A stretch of DNA of 64,000 nucleotides from an uncultured Clostridia bacterium (GCA_947570215.1 CANOTO010000003.1:62001-126000); one strand, 5' to 3'; counted from the stretch's first letter, positions 9,327 through 20,600 are shown. Translations and numbers: made by a program. The notes: generated from the sequence alone by a model not told the origin.

Positions 9327-10658
9327 TTATTTTTTTCTCTGTTGGTCGATTCTGTGACAAAATACGCTGTGAGTAGGAGACACCTTTATCTCTTCGGGGT
9401 ACTTTCCTTCGCATTTATCGCAGCGCATATTACATCTATCCTTGAACAAGCACTCGTCCGGTATGTTAATAGGATTGGGAACGCTGCCCGGAATGGTATA
9501 CAAGTCCGCGCCGATATCCGATTCGAACGTAGGCTTAGCCTTTTGCAGTCCCTTGGTATACGGATGAAGCGGATTGTCGAAAATTTCGTAAACGGTGCCT
9601 TTTTCAACTATTTTGCCCGCGTACATAACCACTACGTAATCCGCCATTTCGGCGATTACGCCGAGATCGTGCGTTATAAGCATAACGGAAGCTCCGCATT
9701 GTTTTTGGACGCTTTTTATAAGCTGCAAAATCTGACTTTGAATGGTTACGTCCAACGCCGTGGTCGGTTCGTCGGCAATAATCAGTTTGGGATTGCCCGT
9801 AAGTGCGATAGCTATCATAACGCGCTGTCGCATACCTCCGGACAATTGGTGAGGATAGTAGTCGATTATCGTTTCCGGCATAGGAATGCCCACGAGCTGC
9901 AACATCTTTATAGCTTTGGCGCGCGCCTGCGCCTTGGTGGCAAGCGGATTGATAAGATACACGACTTCTTCTATTTGATAGCCGACGGTGAATACTGGGT
10001 TAAGGCTTGTCATCGGTTCTTGGAATATCATCGATATATCCTTTCCGCGTACGCGAGCCATATCTTCGGTAGGCATCTTGCAAATGTCGTACACCTTGTC
10101 CTGCATCTCGTAAACGTACAAGCCGTCTTCATTGGTTTCGTATACGGGTTCGATAACGGGTAAGCCTTGTTTATCTAAAACATCGTTGCCGTGCTTGTCT
10201 TTTTGGGTTTGAGTTAATACTTCGCCGTTATCGTCGCGTTTGCAAACGCGGATACGCTTACCCTTGCCGTCGAGTACGTAATCCTTGGTGGCAAAACGTA
10301 TGCTGCCTTCCACTACCTGCCCCTGCGGAGCCTGCACCAGCTGCATTATAGACAAGCTTGTAACGCTCTTGCCGCAGCCGCTCTCGCCGACTATACCGAC
10401 GATAGAATCGGCAGGAACGTCAAAGCTTATGCCGTTGACGGATTTTACCACGCCGTTATCCGTAAAGAAGTAGGTTTGAAGATTTTCCACTTCCAATACG
10501 TTATCGGGATTCTTCATCTCCGAAGTGAAATACTCGGGAGTAACCTTGGCGCGTTTGAGCTTTTCCAAACGCTTCATTTCTTTTAGATTGCTCTTTAATA
10601 TTTCGCGGCTTTCTTTTATGGTTAAATTATATGGATTTTTTACGGTTTCTTTTTTCAT
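9327..10658 (-). CDS. oppD: Oligopeptide ABC importer ATP-binding protein OppD with an insertion
   Basis: A 443-residue ABC ATPase: Walker A GESGCGKS (91-98), Q-loop Gln213, signature LSGGMRQR (272-279), Walker B LIIADEP (292-298), then a C-terminal oligo_HPY cysteine cluster ([14 protein letters not shown]). Family members are usually about 320-350 residues. The extra length comes from a basic N-terminal extension (1-50) and an insertion at about 124-190 between Walker A and the Q-loop, a charged, Gly/Asp-rich stretch. The core motifs are intact, so the ATPase should be functional. The gene starts three bases after oppC stops and has an AAGG binding site six bases before the ATG. It is the partner of OppF for peptide import. 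Confidence 0.95.
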   Translation of the reverse strand: MKKETVKNPYNLTIKESREILKSNLKEMKRLEKLKRAKVTPEYFTSEMKNPDNVLEVENLQTYFFTDNGVVKSVNGISFDVPADSIVGIVGESGCGKSVTSLSIMQLVQAPQGQVVEGSIRFATKDYVLDGKGKRIRVCKRDDNGEVLTQTQKDKHGNDVLDKQGLPVIEPVYETNEDGLYVYEMQDKVYDICKMPTEDMARVRGKDISMIFQEPMTSLNPVFTVGYQIEEVVYLINPLATKAQARAKAIKMLQLVGIPMPETIIDYYPHQLSGGMRQRVMIAIALTGNPKLIIADEPTTALDVTIQSQILQLIKSVQKQCGASVMLITHDLGVIAEMADYVVVMYAGKIVEKGTVYEIFDNPLHPYTKGLQKAKPTFESDIGADLYTIPGSVPNPINIPDECLFKDRCNMRCDKCEGKYPEEIKVSPTHSVFCHRIDQQRKK

Positions 10659-10661
10659 CGG

Positions 10662-11804
10662 TTACCTTTTCATTTTGGGATCCATTGCGTCGCGTAAGCC
10701 GTCGCCTACGAAATTGAAGCCCAGTACCGCCGCAACTATCAAAATACCTGCGGGAATCCACAAATTGGGATAATTCTGCATAAGAATCGGGTCGGTCGAA
10801 GCGGATATCATCGAGCCCCAGGCAGCGTATGGAATTGGTACGCCCAAGCCCAAATAACTTAACGTCGATTCGTACAAAATAATGCTACCCAATCCCAACG
10901 TCATGGAAACGATAAGCTGGGGCATTATATTGGGCACCAAATGCTTGAATATTCTGCGCCAGGTGGGAACGCCCATAACTTCACACGCAACTATGTATTC
11001 CTGCTCGCGCAGATACAGTATCTGTCCGCGTACGATACGCGCAGTGCCGCTCCACCCAAAAGCCGTTAGTATTATCAACAAGTAGTAAATATTAAACTTG
11101 GGGTCAACCTTCCACGATTCCAAAACCGCGGAGGCGATAAGTAATATGGGCAGAGTGGGAATACAGTTCAATATATCCACTATACGCATTATTATCTGGT
11201 CGACCCAACCGCCGAAATAGCCGGCAAGTCCGCCCAAAATTACGCCTATCAACGTTTCCAGCAGTACTACCACGAAACCGAGCGTTAACGATATACGTCC
11301 GCCGTACATAAGACGGATATATACGTCCATACCCTTTTCGTCCGTTCCCAGCCAATGATCCTTGGACACGGGAGCGTATTGATTGAAGTTTACTTCCTTG
11401 TCGTTGTACTGATACGTTTTAATTACGTTTCCCTGCGCATCGGTGTATTCCACCCATTCGCCCGCGTGGACGATTTTTATGGAATCGTCCGTCGTCGTTT
11501 CCCCCCACTTGTAGCCGAACCAGTGCATAAACACGGGGCCCAAGAAAGAGAACAAAAACAGAAATACCAGCATAGCCAACCCGACAATGGATAGGCGCGA
11601 ACGGAAAAACCTGCGCGTTACCATCATTGCGGGAGACAACTGCTTGTAGTGTATCTGCTGAGTTACGGTATCGTCCGTTACAATAAGCGGAGTTTCCGTA
11701 ACGTTAGTTTCGATTATTTGTTCTTCCGCGGACTTAACTTCCGTAGCCGTAGTTTCCAAGTTATCGCTCGGGGCGATATTGTCAAGTTTCTTTTTTTCTT
11801 TCAT
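10662..11804 (-). CDS. oppC: Oligopeptide ABC importer permease OppC
   Basis: A 380-residue inner-membrane permease of the binding-protein-dependent type. A long cytoplasmic N-terminal extension (1-60, acidic and Thr-rich) precedes TM1 (about 72-93). The family motif H-W-L-G-T-D-E-K-G-M-D (150-160) is present, followed by the remaining TM helices and an EAA-type loop (residues A-C-E-V-M-G-V). Between TM1 and the HWLGTD motif there is an extracytoplasmic stretch of about 40 extra residues (100-140) compared with ordinary OppC. The gene is nine bases downstream of oppB with a GGGTGAT binding site. It would pair with OppB to form the channel for peptides delivered by OppA. Confidence 0.93.
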   Translation of the reverse strand: MKEKKKLDNIAPSDNLETTATEVKSAEEQIIETNVTETPLIVTDDTVTQQIHYKQLSPAMMVTRRFFRSRLSIVGLAMLVFLFLFSFLGPVFMHWFGYKWGETTTDDSIKIVHAGEWVEYTDAQGNVIKTYQYNDKEVNFNQYAPVSKDHWLGTDEKGMDVYIRLMYGGRISLTLGFVVVLLETLIGVILGGLAGYFGGWVDQIIMRIVDILNCIPTLPILLIASAVLESWKVDPKFNIYYLLIILTAFGWSGTARIVRGQILYLREQEYIVACEVMGVPTWRRIFKHLVPNIMPQLIVSMTLGLGSIILYESTLSYLGLGVPIPYAAWGSMISASTDPILMQNYPNLWIPAGILIVAAVLGFNFVGDGLRDAMDPKMKR

Positions 11805-11813
11805 AATATCACC

Positions 11814-13199
11814 CTATTTAGTAAGTTTTACGCGCGGGTCTACCACCGCGTACATTATATCGCTTAGCAACGTACCTATAACGGTTAATATTGCCAAAAA
11901 CATATTATAACCCATTATTAACGGAATGTCGCCGCCGCGCAAAGCCTTGTATGCAAGACGGCCTATGCCGTCGATTGCAAATACTTCTTCGGTAATCATC
12001 GCTCCGCCGAACAGACTCGGCAATATACCTGCAAGCATGGTAACAAGCGGAATCAGCGTGTTACGAAATGCGTGAACGTATATTACCTTCTTTTCGGAAA
12101 GCCCCTTGGCTCGAGCCGTACGTATATAGTCGCTGTTTAATACCTCCAGCATATTGGTACGTGTGTATCTCATCAAACCGCCGATAGACAGTACTACAAG
12201 CACTACCATAGGCAGGAATAAGTGCCACAGAATATCAGGAAGATTTTGGAAAATATTAACCGCGCTGCTGCCGCCGCTTACAAGTCCCGATGGAGGGAAC
12301 CAACCGAGCGTTGTAGAGAACAGCTTGATTAGCAGAGCCGCGAAGAAAAAAGACGGCAGCGAAATACCCATAAGGGTAATTATCGTTACGGCGTAGTCCG
12401 TTGCGGAATACTGCTTGGTTGCGCTGATAATACCCAAGGGTATGGCTATCAAGAACTCCAAAATAAGCGCGATGAAGGATAACGCGAAGGAAATCCACAT
12501 ATTGTCCGCAATGACCTTGGTTACAGGCTGCTGATGGTCGAAAGACTCTCCAAGGTCGAAACGAATTGCGTTGCCCAACCAGGAAAAGTAGCCCGACAAT
12601 ACCGCCACAAACTTCTGGCCGCCGGTAGAATTGCGGTATGTTGTCGCACCGACGTAGCCGTCGCTCAGAATATCGCGGTCGAAGATTACGTTGCCCTGTT
12701 CGTCTACGTCGTAACTACCCGATGCAACGCGTTTTTTAACGTCTATTTCGCGTTGCTTTTCTTGATCGAACTGTTTGTCCAAATAGCTGATTACGTAATC
12801 GCCGTCTTCGTTAAGGTTGAGCATATACGTCTTGCCGTCGATTGTAGCGTCGAATTCGTTGATGAACTTGGAATACCATTCCTTACGGTATTTGGCTTCG
12901 GCATCATGGTTGGACTCGTAATCCTTGTCCGTAGAATTACCGGTAAACACCGTCCCGCCGTAATTGGGCATCGCGTCGTCCATCTTGATATCCACGTAGG
13001 ATTCGGGCATATACAAGCCGTACTTTTTGCGGAACTCATTCAGCTTGGCGCGCGTCATTTGTCCCGACTGCAGCTGCGCCGAAAACTTGGTTTCCAAGAA
13101 ATCGGTTGGCATCAGTCGGACCAAAGTGTAAATTATTACCGATACGCCGAAGAGAATGAGTATCGACAAAAGTATTCTTTTGATAATGTACTTTACCAT
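11814..13199 (-). CDS. oppB: Oligopeptide ABC importer permease OppB with a large external insertion
   Basis: A 461-residue permease; ordinary OppB proteins are about 305-340 residues. TM1 (about 8-27) is followed by a canonical stretch (R-K-K-Y-G-L, 57-62), then an insertion of about 130 hydrophilic residues (68-198) that should sit on the outer face of the membrane. The family sequence resumes at W-L-G-N-A-I-R-F-D-L-G-E-S-F (207-220). Five further TM helices and an EAA loop (TARAKGLSEKKV) follow. The insertion could touch OppA or another surface protein of the same operon. That is inference; the insert has no recognised motif. It lies 19 bases after oppA and nine bases before oppC. Confidence 0.92.
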   Translation of the reverse strand: MVKYIIKRILLSILILFGVSVIIYTLVRLMPTDFLETKFSAQLQSGQMTRAKLNEFRKKYGLYMPESYVDIKMDDAMPNYGGTVFTGNSTDKDYESNHDAEAKYRKEWYSKFINEFDATIDGKTYMLNLNEDGDYVISYLDKQFDQEKQREIDVKKRVASGSYDVDEQGNVIFDRDILSDGYVGATTYRNSTGGQKFVAVLSGYFSWLGNAIRFDLGESFDHQQPVTKVIADNMWISFALSFIALILEFLIAIPLGIISATKQYSATDYAVTIITLMGISLPSFFFAALLIKLFSTTLGWFPPSGLVSGGSSAVNIFQNLPDILWHLFLPMVVLVVLSIGGLMRYTRTNMLEVLNSDYIRTARAKGLSEKKVIYVHAFRNTLIPLVTMLAGILPSLFGGAMITEEVFAIDGIGRLAYKALRGGDIPLIMGYNMFLAILTVIGTLLSDIMYAVVDPRVKLTK

Positions 13200-13218
13200 T
13201 TGTTTTCTCTGAATTTAA

Positions 13219-15822
13219 TTACTTAGTTTCGTTAAGACTTACTTCCCACAATCTTGCAAGCGGTCCGTTGTACGGAGTGAGCTCTTTTTGCAAAGTGTTT
13301 TTATCGATTATTTTAGAACTGTAAGCGAACAAATCGCTTCTTTGATAAGTGGGCAATTCCACCGCCAAGTCCATAACGTCATTCAATGCGAGCGAATAGT
13401 AGTAAGCTCTGTCGTCCTGATCCGTTGTCAAACGAGCGGCTTCGATGTTTTCAGACAATCTGTCTATTATTTGCCTTTCCGTCTCATACTTTGTAGTCTG
13501 GTCGCGCAGAATTTCAGTGTAGCCCCAATTCGAAGTAGATCCGGCTGTAGAATCTTTATGATAAACCTGATACATATCGGGGTCTATTGCCGCGCCCCAA
13601 GCAGCCGCCCATACGGTAAGCTCGCCGTTATTGAGCTTGCTGAGCGCGCGAATATCAGTGCTGACGGTTATTTGGAAGCCAATTTTATTGAGAATTTCCG
13701 ACGCTTGCTTCAACGCTATATACGCGGGGTGGTCGGTTGTTTCGCCGGCAATGGTAAACGTGTACTTTAATACGTCGTTGCCCTTGGCCAAAACTCCGTT
13801 TTTCAAAGTGTATCCCGCATCTTCGACAAGTTTTCTGCTGGTTTCGCCGCTCTTATCGAAATAAGGATAGTGTTCGTCCTGACCGTACACAGAATTGGTT
13901 TTGTCGTGATAAGTATCTATACTGTGGGGATATGCCCAAGAACTTTCCGCCATCGGTCTGTAAATAGGTGTAGAATAGCCGGAATAGTAATCTACGCATT
14001 GCGCCGTTTCTATGGCGTGCATAATAGCTTTACGAACGGCAAGACTCGGAACTTTACCGGCGTTGATGCCGATATAACCGTAGCCGTTTGTTTTGGCTTT
14101 GACAAAGCCGATTTCGCCGGAATTGAATTGCTTACTGTTTTGGATACTGTCGATATTATCCTGTTGACAAGCGGGCTCGACGAAATGTACCGCTCCCGTA
14201 TACAATTGTTCCAACATAGATTTGGTAGGTACTACTTGGTAGTTAACGTACTTTATTGTTACGGGGAACATAAAGTGGTCGTTACGTTCGAAATATACTA
14301 CGCCCTTGCTGCGGAACGTACCCGCTTCGACACGACTGCCGTCGCCCGACTGCGTGGTGGCTTTGTAGGGTCCCGCTCCTACGGGAACGCCTATTTTGGC
14401 GTTATCCTTGATTACGTCGTCTTGGAAATCGGGATTACCGAAATCCACTCCGAAATGCGTTTTGTAATCGAATAAATCTATTTGCGTTTGATTGGAGTAA
14501 TAATACATAGGAGCAACCGTAAAGCCGAAATTCCATATTGCCTTAGGGTCAACTTTATTGATAGTTATCTCCAATACTTCGTTACCTGACGTAACTTCGC
14601 CGTTGGGAACGCCGTTTTCCTTGTAGCTGCTGTACGTGGGTTTGGAATACTTTGTTCCGTTTACCGTTATATCGCTTGCTTCCTTGTACTCGTCGGAATT
14701 CCAAATGCTGACAATTCCTTCAATACTGGCAATCCTATCTTCGTCGCCTACGCTGTCGAAGTATTCCTTTTTAAGCTTACCTGCGACGTAGTTGAGCAAA
14801 TTGTTAGCGCTTGCCGTTGCCGTAAGCACGGTTATCGCGTCATTAGGAATAAGAGTATCGTACATCATCTGGATAGCCTTCGCTTTATCCCAATCTTTAC
14901 AATTGGGCCAGCTGTAATCGAATTTTCTTTCGTCTTCGTTCCAAGTAATCTTGCCCCAATTGTACAGGAAGGCTTCCGTATCGGTATGCAACGAGATCAT
15001 TTCGTCCGAGCCTTCTTCCTTGGCAAACTTGATATCTTCCGCAGTACCCATAGAGTTTATGTAATCGGACTCGAGTTCTTGCTCCAAATACTTTTTCGCG
15101 GCTGTATAATCGTCTAAAACGTTAGCGTAAATCCCGCCGCGATTCTTATATTCGGTAAGAAAACCAACCATCTCGGCGTCGGTAAGAGTTCTTTTATTGT
15201 CTTCCTGAATTTCTTTGATAGCTTCTCTAAGATAACCAATACGGTCGCCGGCAGCATTCAAAAACCTTCTGTTGAAACCTTTTTGCTCTTTCAATTCGCG
15301 TTGTTGAGTTTGATACGCTTTAAGTCCTACGATATCGGTAGAATAAATCGTCGCGCTTCCGTAGTATGCGGGGTCGAGATACTCGTACAAATTGAACAGC
15401 ACGTCGCGCATAGTAAGGGGCGAACCGTCGCTGAACTTCAAACCGCTTTTAAGAACAAATCTGTACCGAGTGAACTGATCCGTACCTACCGAATATGTTT
15501 CTTCGTCGTAATCGGCGACAACGCACGGCTCTTTTGCAAGCTCGGCTGCGCGTTTGGAAGCATTCTCTTTGCCGTAACCGATAATTTTACCGTCCGTAGT
15601 AGAGCCTAACATAGAAATCTGCGTCATTCCTACAATACTGCTGTCTGCGCCCGATGAAGAATAGAAGGGGTTAAAAACGCCTTCCAATTCCGCCGTGGAC
15701 AATACCAAACGTGTGCTTTCGTTGTCGATAACGTCCTTTTTGCAGGCAACAAGCGCAAACACCGCGCTTAGCGCCAACGACGCTACAATCAGCCAACTTG
15801 TAATTCTTTTAATTTTGCTCAT
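13219..15822 (-). CDS. oppA: Oligopeptide-binding lipoprotein OppA (867 aa)
   Basis: An SBP family 5 solute-binding protein anchored by a lipobox (LVAC, Cys27). Recognisable family features include a D-G-S-P-L-T-M-R-D-V segment in the N-terminal lobe, a Y-I-G-I-N-A-G-K-V-P-S-L-A-V-R-K-A-I stretch and a Y-Q-V-Y-H-K-D-S segment in the C-terminal lobe. At 867 residues it is far longer than the ~540-600 typical of OppA. Extra sequence is visible at about 170-370, with helical charged segments, consistent with an enlarged domain for large or unusual peptides. The gene sits directly upstream of oppB, as expected, and four bases downstream of a small InlB-type lipoprotein gene. It should capture peptides, possibly those released by the subtilase encoded first in the same series. 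Confidence 0.93.
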   Translation of the reverse strand: MSKIKRITSWLIVASLALSAVFALVACKKDVIDNESTRLVLSTAELEGVFNPFYSSSGADSSIVGMTQISMLGSTTDGKIIGYGKENASKRAAELAKEPCVVADYDEETYSVGTDQFTRYRFVLKSGLKFSDGSPLTMRDVLFNLYEYLDPAYYGSATIYSTDIVGLKAYQTQQRELKEQKGFNRRFLNAAGDRIGYLREAIKEIQEDNKRTLTDAEMVGFLTEYKNRGGIYANVLDDYTAAKKYLEQELESDYINSMGTAEDIKFAKEEGSDEMISLHTDTEAFLYNWGKITWNEDERKFDYSWPNCKDWDKAKAIQMMYDTLIPNDAITVLTATASANNLLNYVAGKLKKEYFDSVGDEDRIASIEGIVSIWNSDEYKEASDITVNGTKYSKPTYSSYKENGVPNGEVTSGNEVLEITINKVDPKAIWNFGFTVAPMYYYSNQTQIDLFDYKTHFGVDFGNPDFQDDVIKDNAKIGVPVGAGPYKATTQSGDGSRVEAGTFRSKGVVYFERNDHFMFPVTIKYVNYQVVPTKSMLEQLYTGAVHFVEPACQQDNIDSIQNSKQFNSGEIGFVKAKTNGYGYIGINAGKVPSLAVRKAIMHAIETAQCVDYYSGYSTPIYRPMAESSWAYPHSIDTYHDKTNSVYGQDEHYPYFDKSGETSRKLVEDAGYTLKNGVLAKGNDVLKYTFTIAGETTDHPAYIALKQASEILNKIGFQITVSTDIRALSKLNNGELTVWAAAWGAAIDPDMYQVYHKDSTAGSTSNWGYTEILRDQTTKYETERQIIDRLSENIEAARLTTDQDDRAYYYSLALNDVMDLAVELPTYQRSDLFAYSSKIIDKNTLQKELTPYNGPLARLWEVSLNETK

Positions 15823-15826
15823 AATT

Positions 15827-16975
15827 TCACTCCTTCGTTTCGAGCGTAATGCCGTAACCGCTGTTGCTTAAAACCACCTTGTCGTTGCCGTTTATAAGCC
15901 AACAGCCGTTGCCTTCGAACAATCCGCTCAAATCGTAATTATTTGTACTGTTATTCACAACTGTTCCGTTAATATGTACGTTGGTCAATTGCAGTTGCTT
16001 TTGAGTTGTACCTTGCGCCAATACGGCAATTTCCATAGTAGGCATGGAATTTTCCGAAATTACATATTTAACGTTATTAAACGTAACGTCGTGCATTTGA
16101 CCTTTATCGCCAATAGTGCGTATCATACATAGACTGAACGCGCCGAATGGATTTACGGTAATATTAGATATTATTTTTCCGTTTCCGTTAAATTCGTAAT
16201 TCAACGTCTGAATCTGCAACTCTTCTCCGCCGCAATCGAAGTCGTTCATAATATAAACGTTTCCGCGCAAATTGCCGTCGCCGTTGATGGCATCGTAAAG
16301 GTTTCGATAGTTTCTTACAAGAATGTATTCGCCCTGCAAATACTTAGCGTATACCGGAACGTCAAGGTCGGAGTCTCCGCCGGGATGGGTATAGTCGTAA
16401 TCCCAAGGCTGGGTACATTCCTTATCCTTGTAGTATTCTCCAAGAGAAGTATAGCCTTTGCGTAAATTTGCGTAATTACGTCTATCGTTAAATTTTGCTC
16501 CCGCAGATATATCCGAGTCGCTTAATTTATATATTCCCAAAATTACTTCCTTTGCGGAAGATTCGTCCCAATAACGTACGGAATAGGTATGATTTATAGC
16601 CAATTCCCAACCCGCATAGAGAATAAGCAGATCATCTTGAAGAGTGTCTTTGTCAAAATCCCATTTGACCGTACAGCCTACGTCCTTGTACCAACCGGTG
16701 AAAACATACTTGTCACGAGAAATCGCGTCTGTAGTTCCTGCGTGAGAATACTTCTTGACGGGGTCCAAAATCAGCACGCCTTTTTCTTCGTACGCATATC
16801 CGAAAGTAGAAGCGTCGTTGACGGTAGACGTATCCGTAGAAAGCGAACCGCCGTTGAACTTGAACTGCACCTTGTACATTCCATCCAGCATATCGCCGTT
16901 ATTACAAGCAACCAAACAGCCCGCGAAGGTTGCAAGTAACAAAAATAATAATAACCATTTTGTAATTTTTCGCAT
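15827..16975 (-). CDS. InlB-repeat lipoprotein (382 aa)
   Basis: The signal peptide ends in a lipobox (LVAC, Cys24; an earlier FAGC at Cys20 is an alternative). Residues about 34-125 form one divergent Listeria-Bacteroides repeat (V-F-T-G-W-Y ... L-Y-A-G-W), and about 130-220 a second (Y-T-S-L-G-E-Y-Y ... V-Y-A-K-Y). The C-terminal ~150 residues, starting with Y-R-N-L-Y-D-A-I, look like the Asn/Gly-rich beta strands seen in GLUG-like or beta-helix surface domains. It is nine bases downstream of the 205-residue lipoprotein gene and four bases upstream of oppA, so it is almost certainly cotranscribed with the transporter. The function is unknown; surface exposure and ligand contact are likely. 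Confidence 0.8.
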   Translation of the reverse strand: MRKITKWLLLFLLLATFAGCLVACNNGDMLDGMYKVQFKFNGGSLSTDTSTVNDASTFGYAYEEKGVLILDPVKKYSHAGTTDAISRDKYVFTGWYKDVGCTVKWDFDKDTLQDDLLILYAGWELAINHTYSVRYWDESSAKEVILGIYKLSDSDISAGAKFNDRRNYANLRKGYTSLGEYYKDKECTQPWDYDYTHPGGDSDLDVPVYAKYLQGEYILVRNYRNLYDAINGDGNLRGNVYIMNDFDCGGEELQIQTLNYEFNGNGKIISNITVNPFGAFSLCMIRTIGDKGQMHDVTFNNVKYVISENSMPTMEIAVLAQGTTQKQLQLTNVHINGTVVNNSTNNYDLSGLFEGNGCWLINGNDKVVLSNSGYGITLETKE

Positions 16976-16984
16976 AGGCGTCTC

Positions 16985-17602
16985 CTAATCTTCCGATTGA
17001 TAGCTATAATTAGCCGTTATAACGGAGCCTTGCTCGTTAACGTAGGATATTACCATACTTATAAGAGAGTTATCGCTGTAACGTACGGAAACCGAGCCTT
17101 CGCTCCCCTTAACCGACGTTCCCGTAAACGCAGACAAATCGTTAATCTTTGCGCTGAAAAAACCGTCGTTATCTTGAATGTCCGTAAAATTCTTGGAATT
17201 GAACTTAATATTCTTGGCGGTTACTTCCTTCAAGTTGATATTGATTTCGTCGCCGCTTGACTTTACCACCGCGTTGTTGCGGTTAACGTCTACGGTGAGC
17301 GTTCCGCGGTGAGTGGTTATACGGCCTTCCGGCAAAGATATACCGCCGTTGTCTACGTCTATCGTGTTAAACGTTTGATAAGAAAACCGTATTTGCGTTT
17401 GATTGTTTTCCGTCTTGGTAGCCGTATATACGCTTGTAAGAATTACGCCTTCGATATCGGTAGTGACGGTGAGACTTACATAATCGTAGGACTTCTTGAC
17501 CATTTTATTGAGATTGCGGTCCGTCTTGTTACAGGCGCACAAAGCAAAACACGTCAAGACGAGTAACAACGCGATTAAAACCGTAAAACGTTTGTTTTTC
17601 AT
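16985..17602 (-). CDS. Small lipoprotein (205 aa)
   Basis: The N-terminal lipobox is LCAC (Cys24). The mature domain, about 180 residues, is made of regularly alternating beta strands (V-S-L-T-V-T-T, T-A-T-K-T, G-T-L-T-V-D-V), a pattern like the open beta-barrel lipoprotein-carrier fold, although no family can be assigned from motifs. It also resembles one module of the larger lipoproteins in this operon. Its ATG overlaps the TGA of the giant subtilase gene by four bases (ATGA), which indicates translational coupling to the protease. The next gene starts nine bases later. The role is unknown. Confidence 0.78.
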   Translation of the reverse strand: MKNKRFTVLIALLLVLTCFALCACNKTDRNLNKMVKKSYDYVSLTVTTDIEGVILTSVYTATKTENNQTQIRFSYQTFNTIDVDNGGISLPEGRITTHRGTLTVDVNRNNAVVKSSGDEININLKEVTAKNIKFNSKNFTDIQDNDGFFSAKINDLSAFTGTSVKGSEGSVSVRYSDNSLISMVISYVNEQGSVITANYSYQSED

Positions 17603-20600
17603 TTGTTACCCCCTAACAATCTCTTAATAAACACCACCGCTATTGCCACTAATGCCGTTACGTTGGCAACGGACATCGCTACCGCGCTCCAAACGTTATT
17701 TGTTTCTACGTGCTGGACATTGCCTGCATTGGCGGCTTGGTTATATACGTTTATGGCTTGCTGCAAAGTTGCAAAGTTGGTTATAAGTTGCTTGTCTTCG
17801 GCGCTCAAAGCATTGTAGTTGTTAACTGCTTCGGCGATAAGCTTGTAGCTGCGCTCAGTAGCGTCTATACCTACCAACTTGTTGATACTGTTTATCGTTA
17901 CGTCCACGCTATACTGACTGAACAGCTTCAAGTAGGCGTCTATCATTGCTTGGTCGACGTACTTCAATTCGTCCTGACGCTTGATTAAAGCGTTGTATGC
18001 GGTAGTCGCGTTATCTATAAGTGTTTTGTCAAATCTGTCTACCGCCGAAGGAAGTCTGTTAACAGCGTCGATGAATTCCGTAGCGTACTTGCCGGCAGTT
18101 TTACCCGTCGACTCCTGCGACTTTTTGAAATACGCATTATACAGCGCGCTGTCGTAACCTTCCGAATTGTCGGGTATAACGTACGTAAGGTTGGATGCAG
18201 CTTGACTGGTTACCAAACCTACGAAGTTGGAATAGGACAACGGATACGGGACTCCGAAAGGAGGATTATAGGATTCGCCGTTTTCCTGAGCTTCCTTCAG
18301 CGCTTTACACTGCATATAGTAGTAGTAATCGTACTTGTACAATTTGTTGAAGTTGGGGAACCTGCCCGCCATTACGTCCGAAGGAAGCATATCCAAATTG
18401 CCGCTTAACGTGCCTTCCAATACGGGAGCGAAGTATGACTTGAATCGCACTTCCGTAAGAGCGGTACAATCGTAAAACGCCAAGTTGCCGATATTCTTCA
18501 TTGTGGACGGCATCGTAACCTTTTGAAGATGTTTATTGCCCGTTGCGGCGGTAAATTCGATACGAATAACTCCTTCGGGAATGACATATTCCTTGTCGGC
18601 CTTGTCCATAGGATAGCATACGAGACTGTATCCGAAATCCGTAGCAAGATACAGCGCTCCGCCGTCCAACATAGCGTTTGCAAGAGTTGCCGTCGTGTTT
18701 TTTACACCGCCCTGCATTACGTAAAACGCCCTGAATTTTTCGGCGTTGTAAAACGCGCCGTAGCTAACCTTAGCGAGAGAATCCGTAACTTCAAACTCTT
18801 CGATCGCAGTGTTGGTAAACACCATATCGCCTATTTCCTGCAACAACGGGGCGTTAACGGTTGTAAGCGCGCCGTTGCCGTAAAACGCGTTATCGGACAA
18901 CTTGATAAGCTTGGGAGCATTAACTACCTTCAAAACAGGATTTTGCGAAGGAATATACTCGAACGCGCCGTCCTGAGACGAATAGCGACGTTCCGCTTCG
19001 CCGAACGCTTGCGAGCCGATTACTTCCATACTGTCGAGATTAAGCGTCGCAACTGCTTTGGTAGCCATAAACGCCATGATACCGACGCTCTTGATATTAG
19101 AGAAATCGATTGTCGCAAGATCCAACGCTTCGCATCCGTAAAATACGCCGTTGTTTATCACCGTAAGATTCGAAGATAATACTACGCTACTCATTTTTTC
19201 ACAGAATTGGAACGCGCCTTCGCCGATATATGTAGCATTTGGAATATTGGCGGTAACAAGCTTCATACAGCCGTAAAAAGCGTATTTACCTATATTCTTC
19301 GCAAGCGGCAGGGTTATTTCCGTTATAATCGGTCCTTCGTAAACAAAGGTCATCCCCAAATTGTTCTGTGTCTCGTACTGCGAAAACGCGTCGTCGCCCA
19401 CGGTTACAACGTTGTCCGCAGTTACGCGTTCCAAAGCGGCACACCCCGAGAAGCAACCTTCGGGAACTTCCGTAAGATTGCCCAAGTCCACGGATTTAAG
19501 CGCGGAGCATCTGGCAAAGGCGTAATCGCCGAGAGCCGCAGCCTTGGTAAGGTCGATTGTTTCCAACTTAGTACAGCGGAAGAAAGCAAACGCGCCCACG
19601 GTTACTCCGCCGTTTTCGGGCATTGCTACCGCAATCAAAGCGGAATCCGCAAAAGCGTAATCGCCCAACGTAGCGCCGTCGTCAAGATAAATATTGGTAA
19701 GTCTGCTTACGTATTGTCCGCCCGTAACGGTGGAATTGCCGGCCGAAAACGCTCTGAAGCCGATATTTACGTTTTTGGCGAAGCGCAAAGACGTTACAGC
19801 CGTATTATAAAATGCGAAGTCGCCGATATATTTGGCGTTAGACAAATCTATTACGGACAAATTGACCGCTTCGGCAAAAGCTCTGTCTCCAATGGACAAT
19901 TCGTTAGCCGGAAGACGTACCGTCGCAAGATTGTTGCAGTATGCAAACGCCGAATTACCTATGCGCTTCAAAGCGGAAGCGGAAGCGTCCAACGTTACAA
20001 GATTTTTATTCGCCGAGAACGCGCCGTCGCAGATTTCTCTGACCTTTGCAGGCAGCGTATACGTTCCGTTGTTGAATGTGTTTCTCGGTAAAGCCCAAAT
20101 AAGCTTCGTGCCGTCCTTGCTGAACAAAACGCCGCTGCTTACAACGTAAGAATCGTTGAATTCGCTTACTTTTATTGTCAAAGCCGAGCTGTCCAAGCCG
20201 TTGAAAAGCAATGCTCCTACGGTGTCAATCGACGTACTGTCGTTAAGAGTTAACGTTCTAAGTCTACTGCATCTGCCGAATACGTTATCGCCGAACGATA
20301 CCGTGCCGTTAGGCAATGTTATAGCCGCAAGCGTTGCGCAGTTATAAAACGCATTGTCGCCTATGTACTCGCATTCGCCGATAAAGTCGAATGAGCTGAG
20401 CTTGGTACAATTCTCAAACGCGCTTATTCCCAAATACGTCAGGTCTCCCGCAACCGTTACGGTAGTTAATTGCGTACAATTGTAAAACGCTTCGTCGGGA
20501 ATTGTCGCGCAGAACAACACTATTTCCACAACCGCGGAGTTCTTAAACGCGCCCGCCGAAATGTTCGCGCGCTCGCCGAGAATTACCGTTCTCAATCTGG

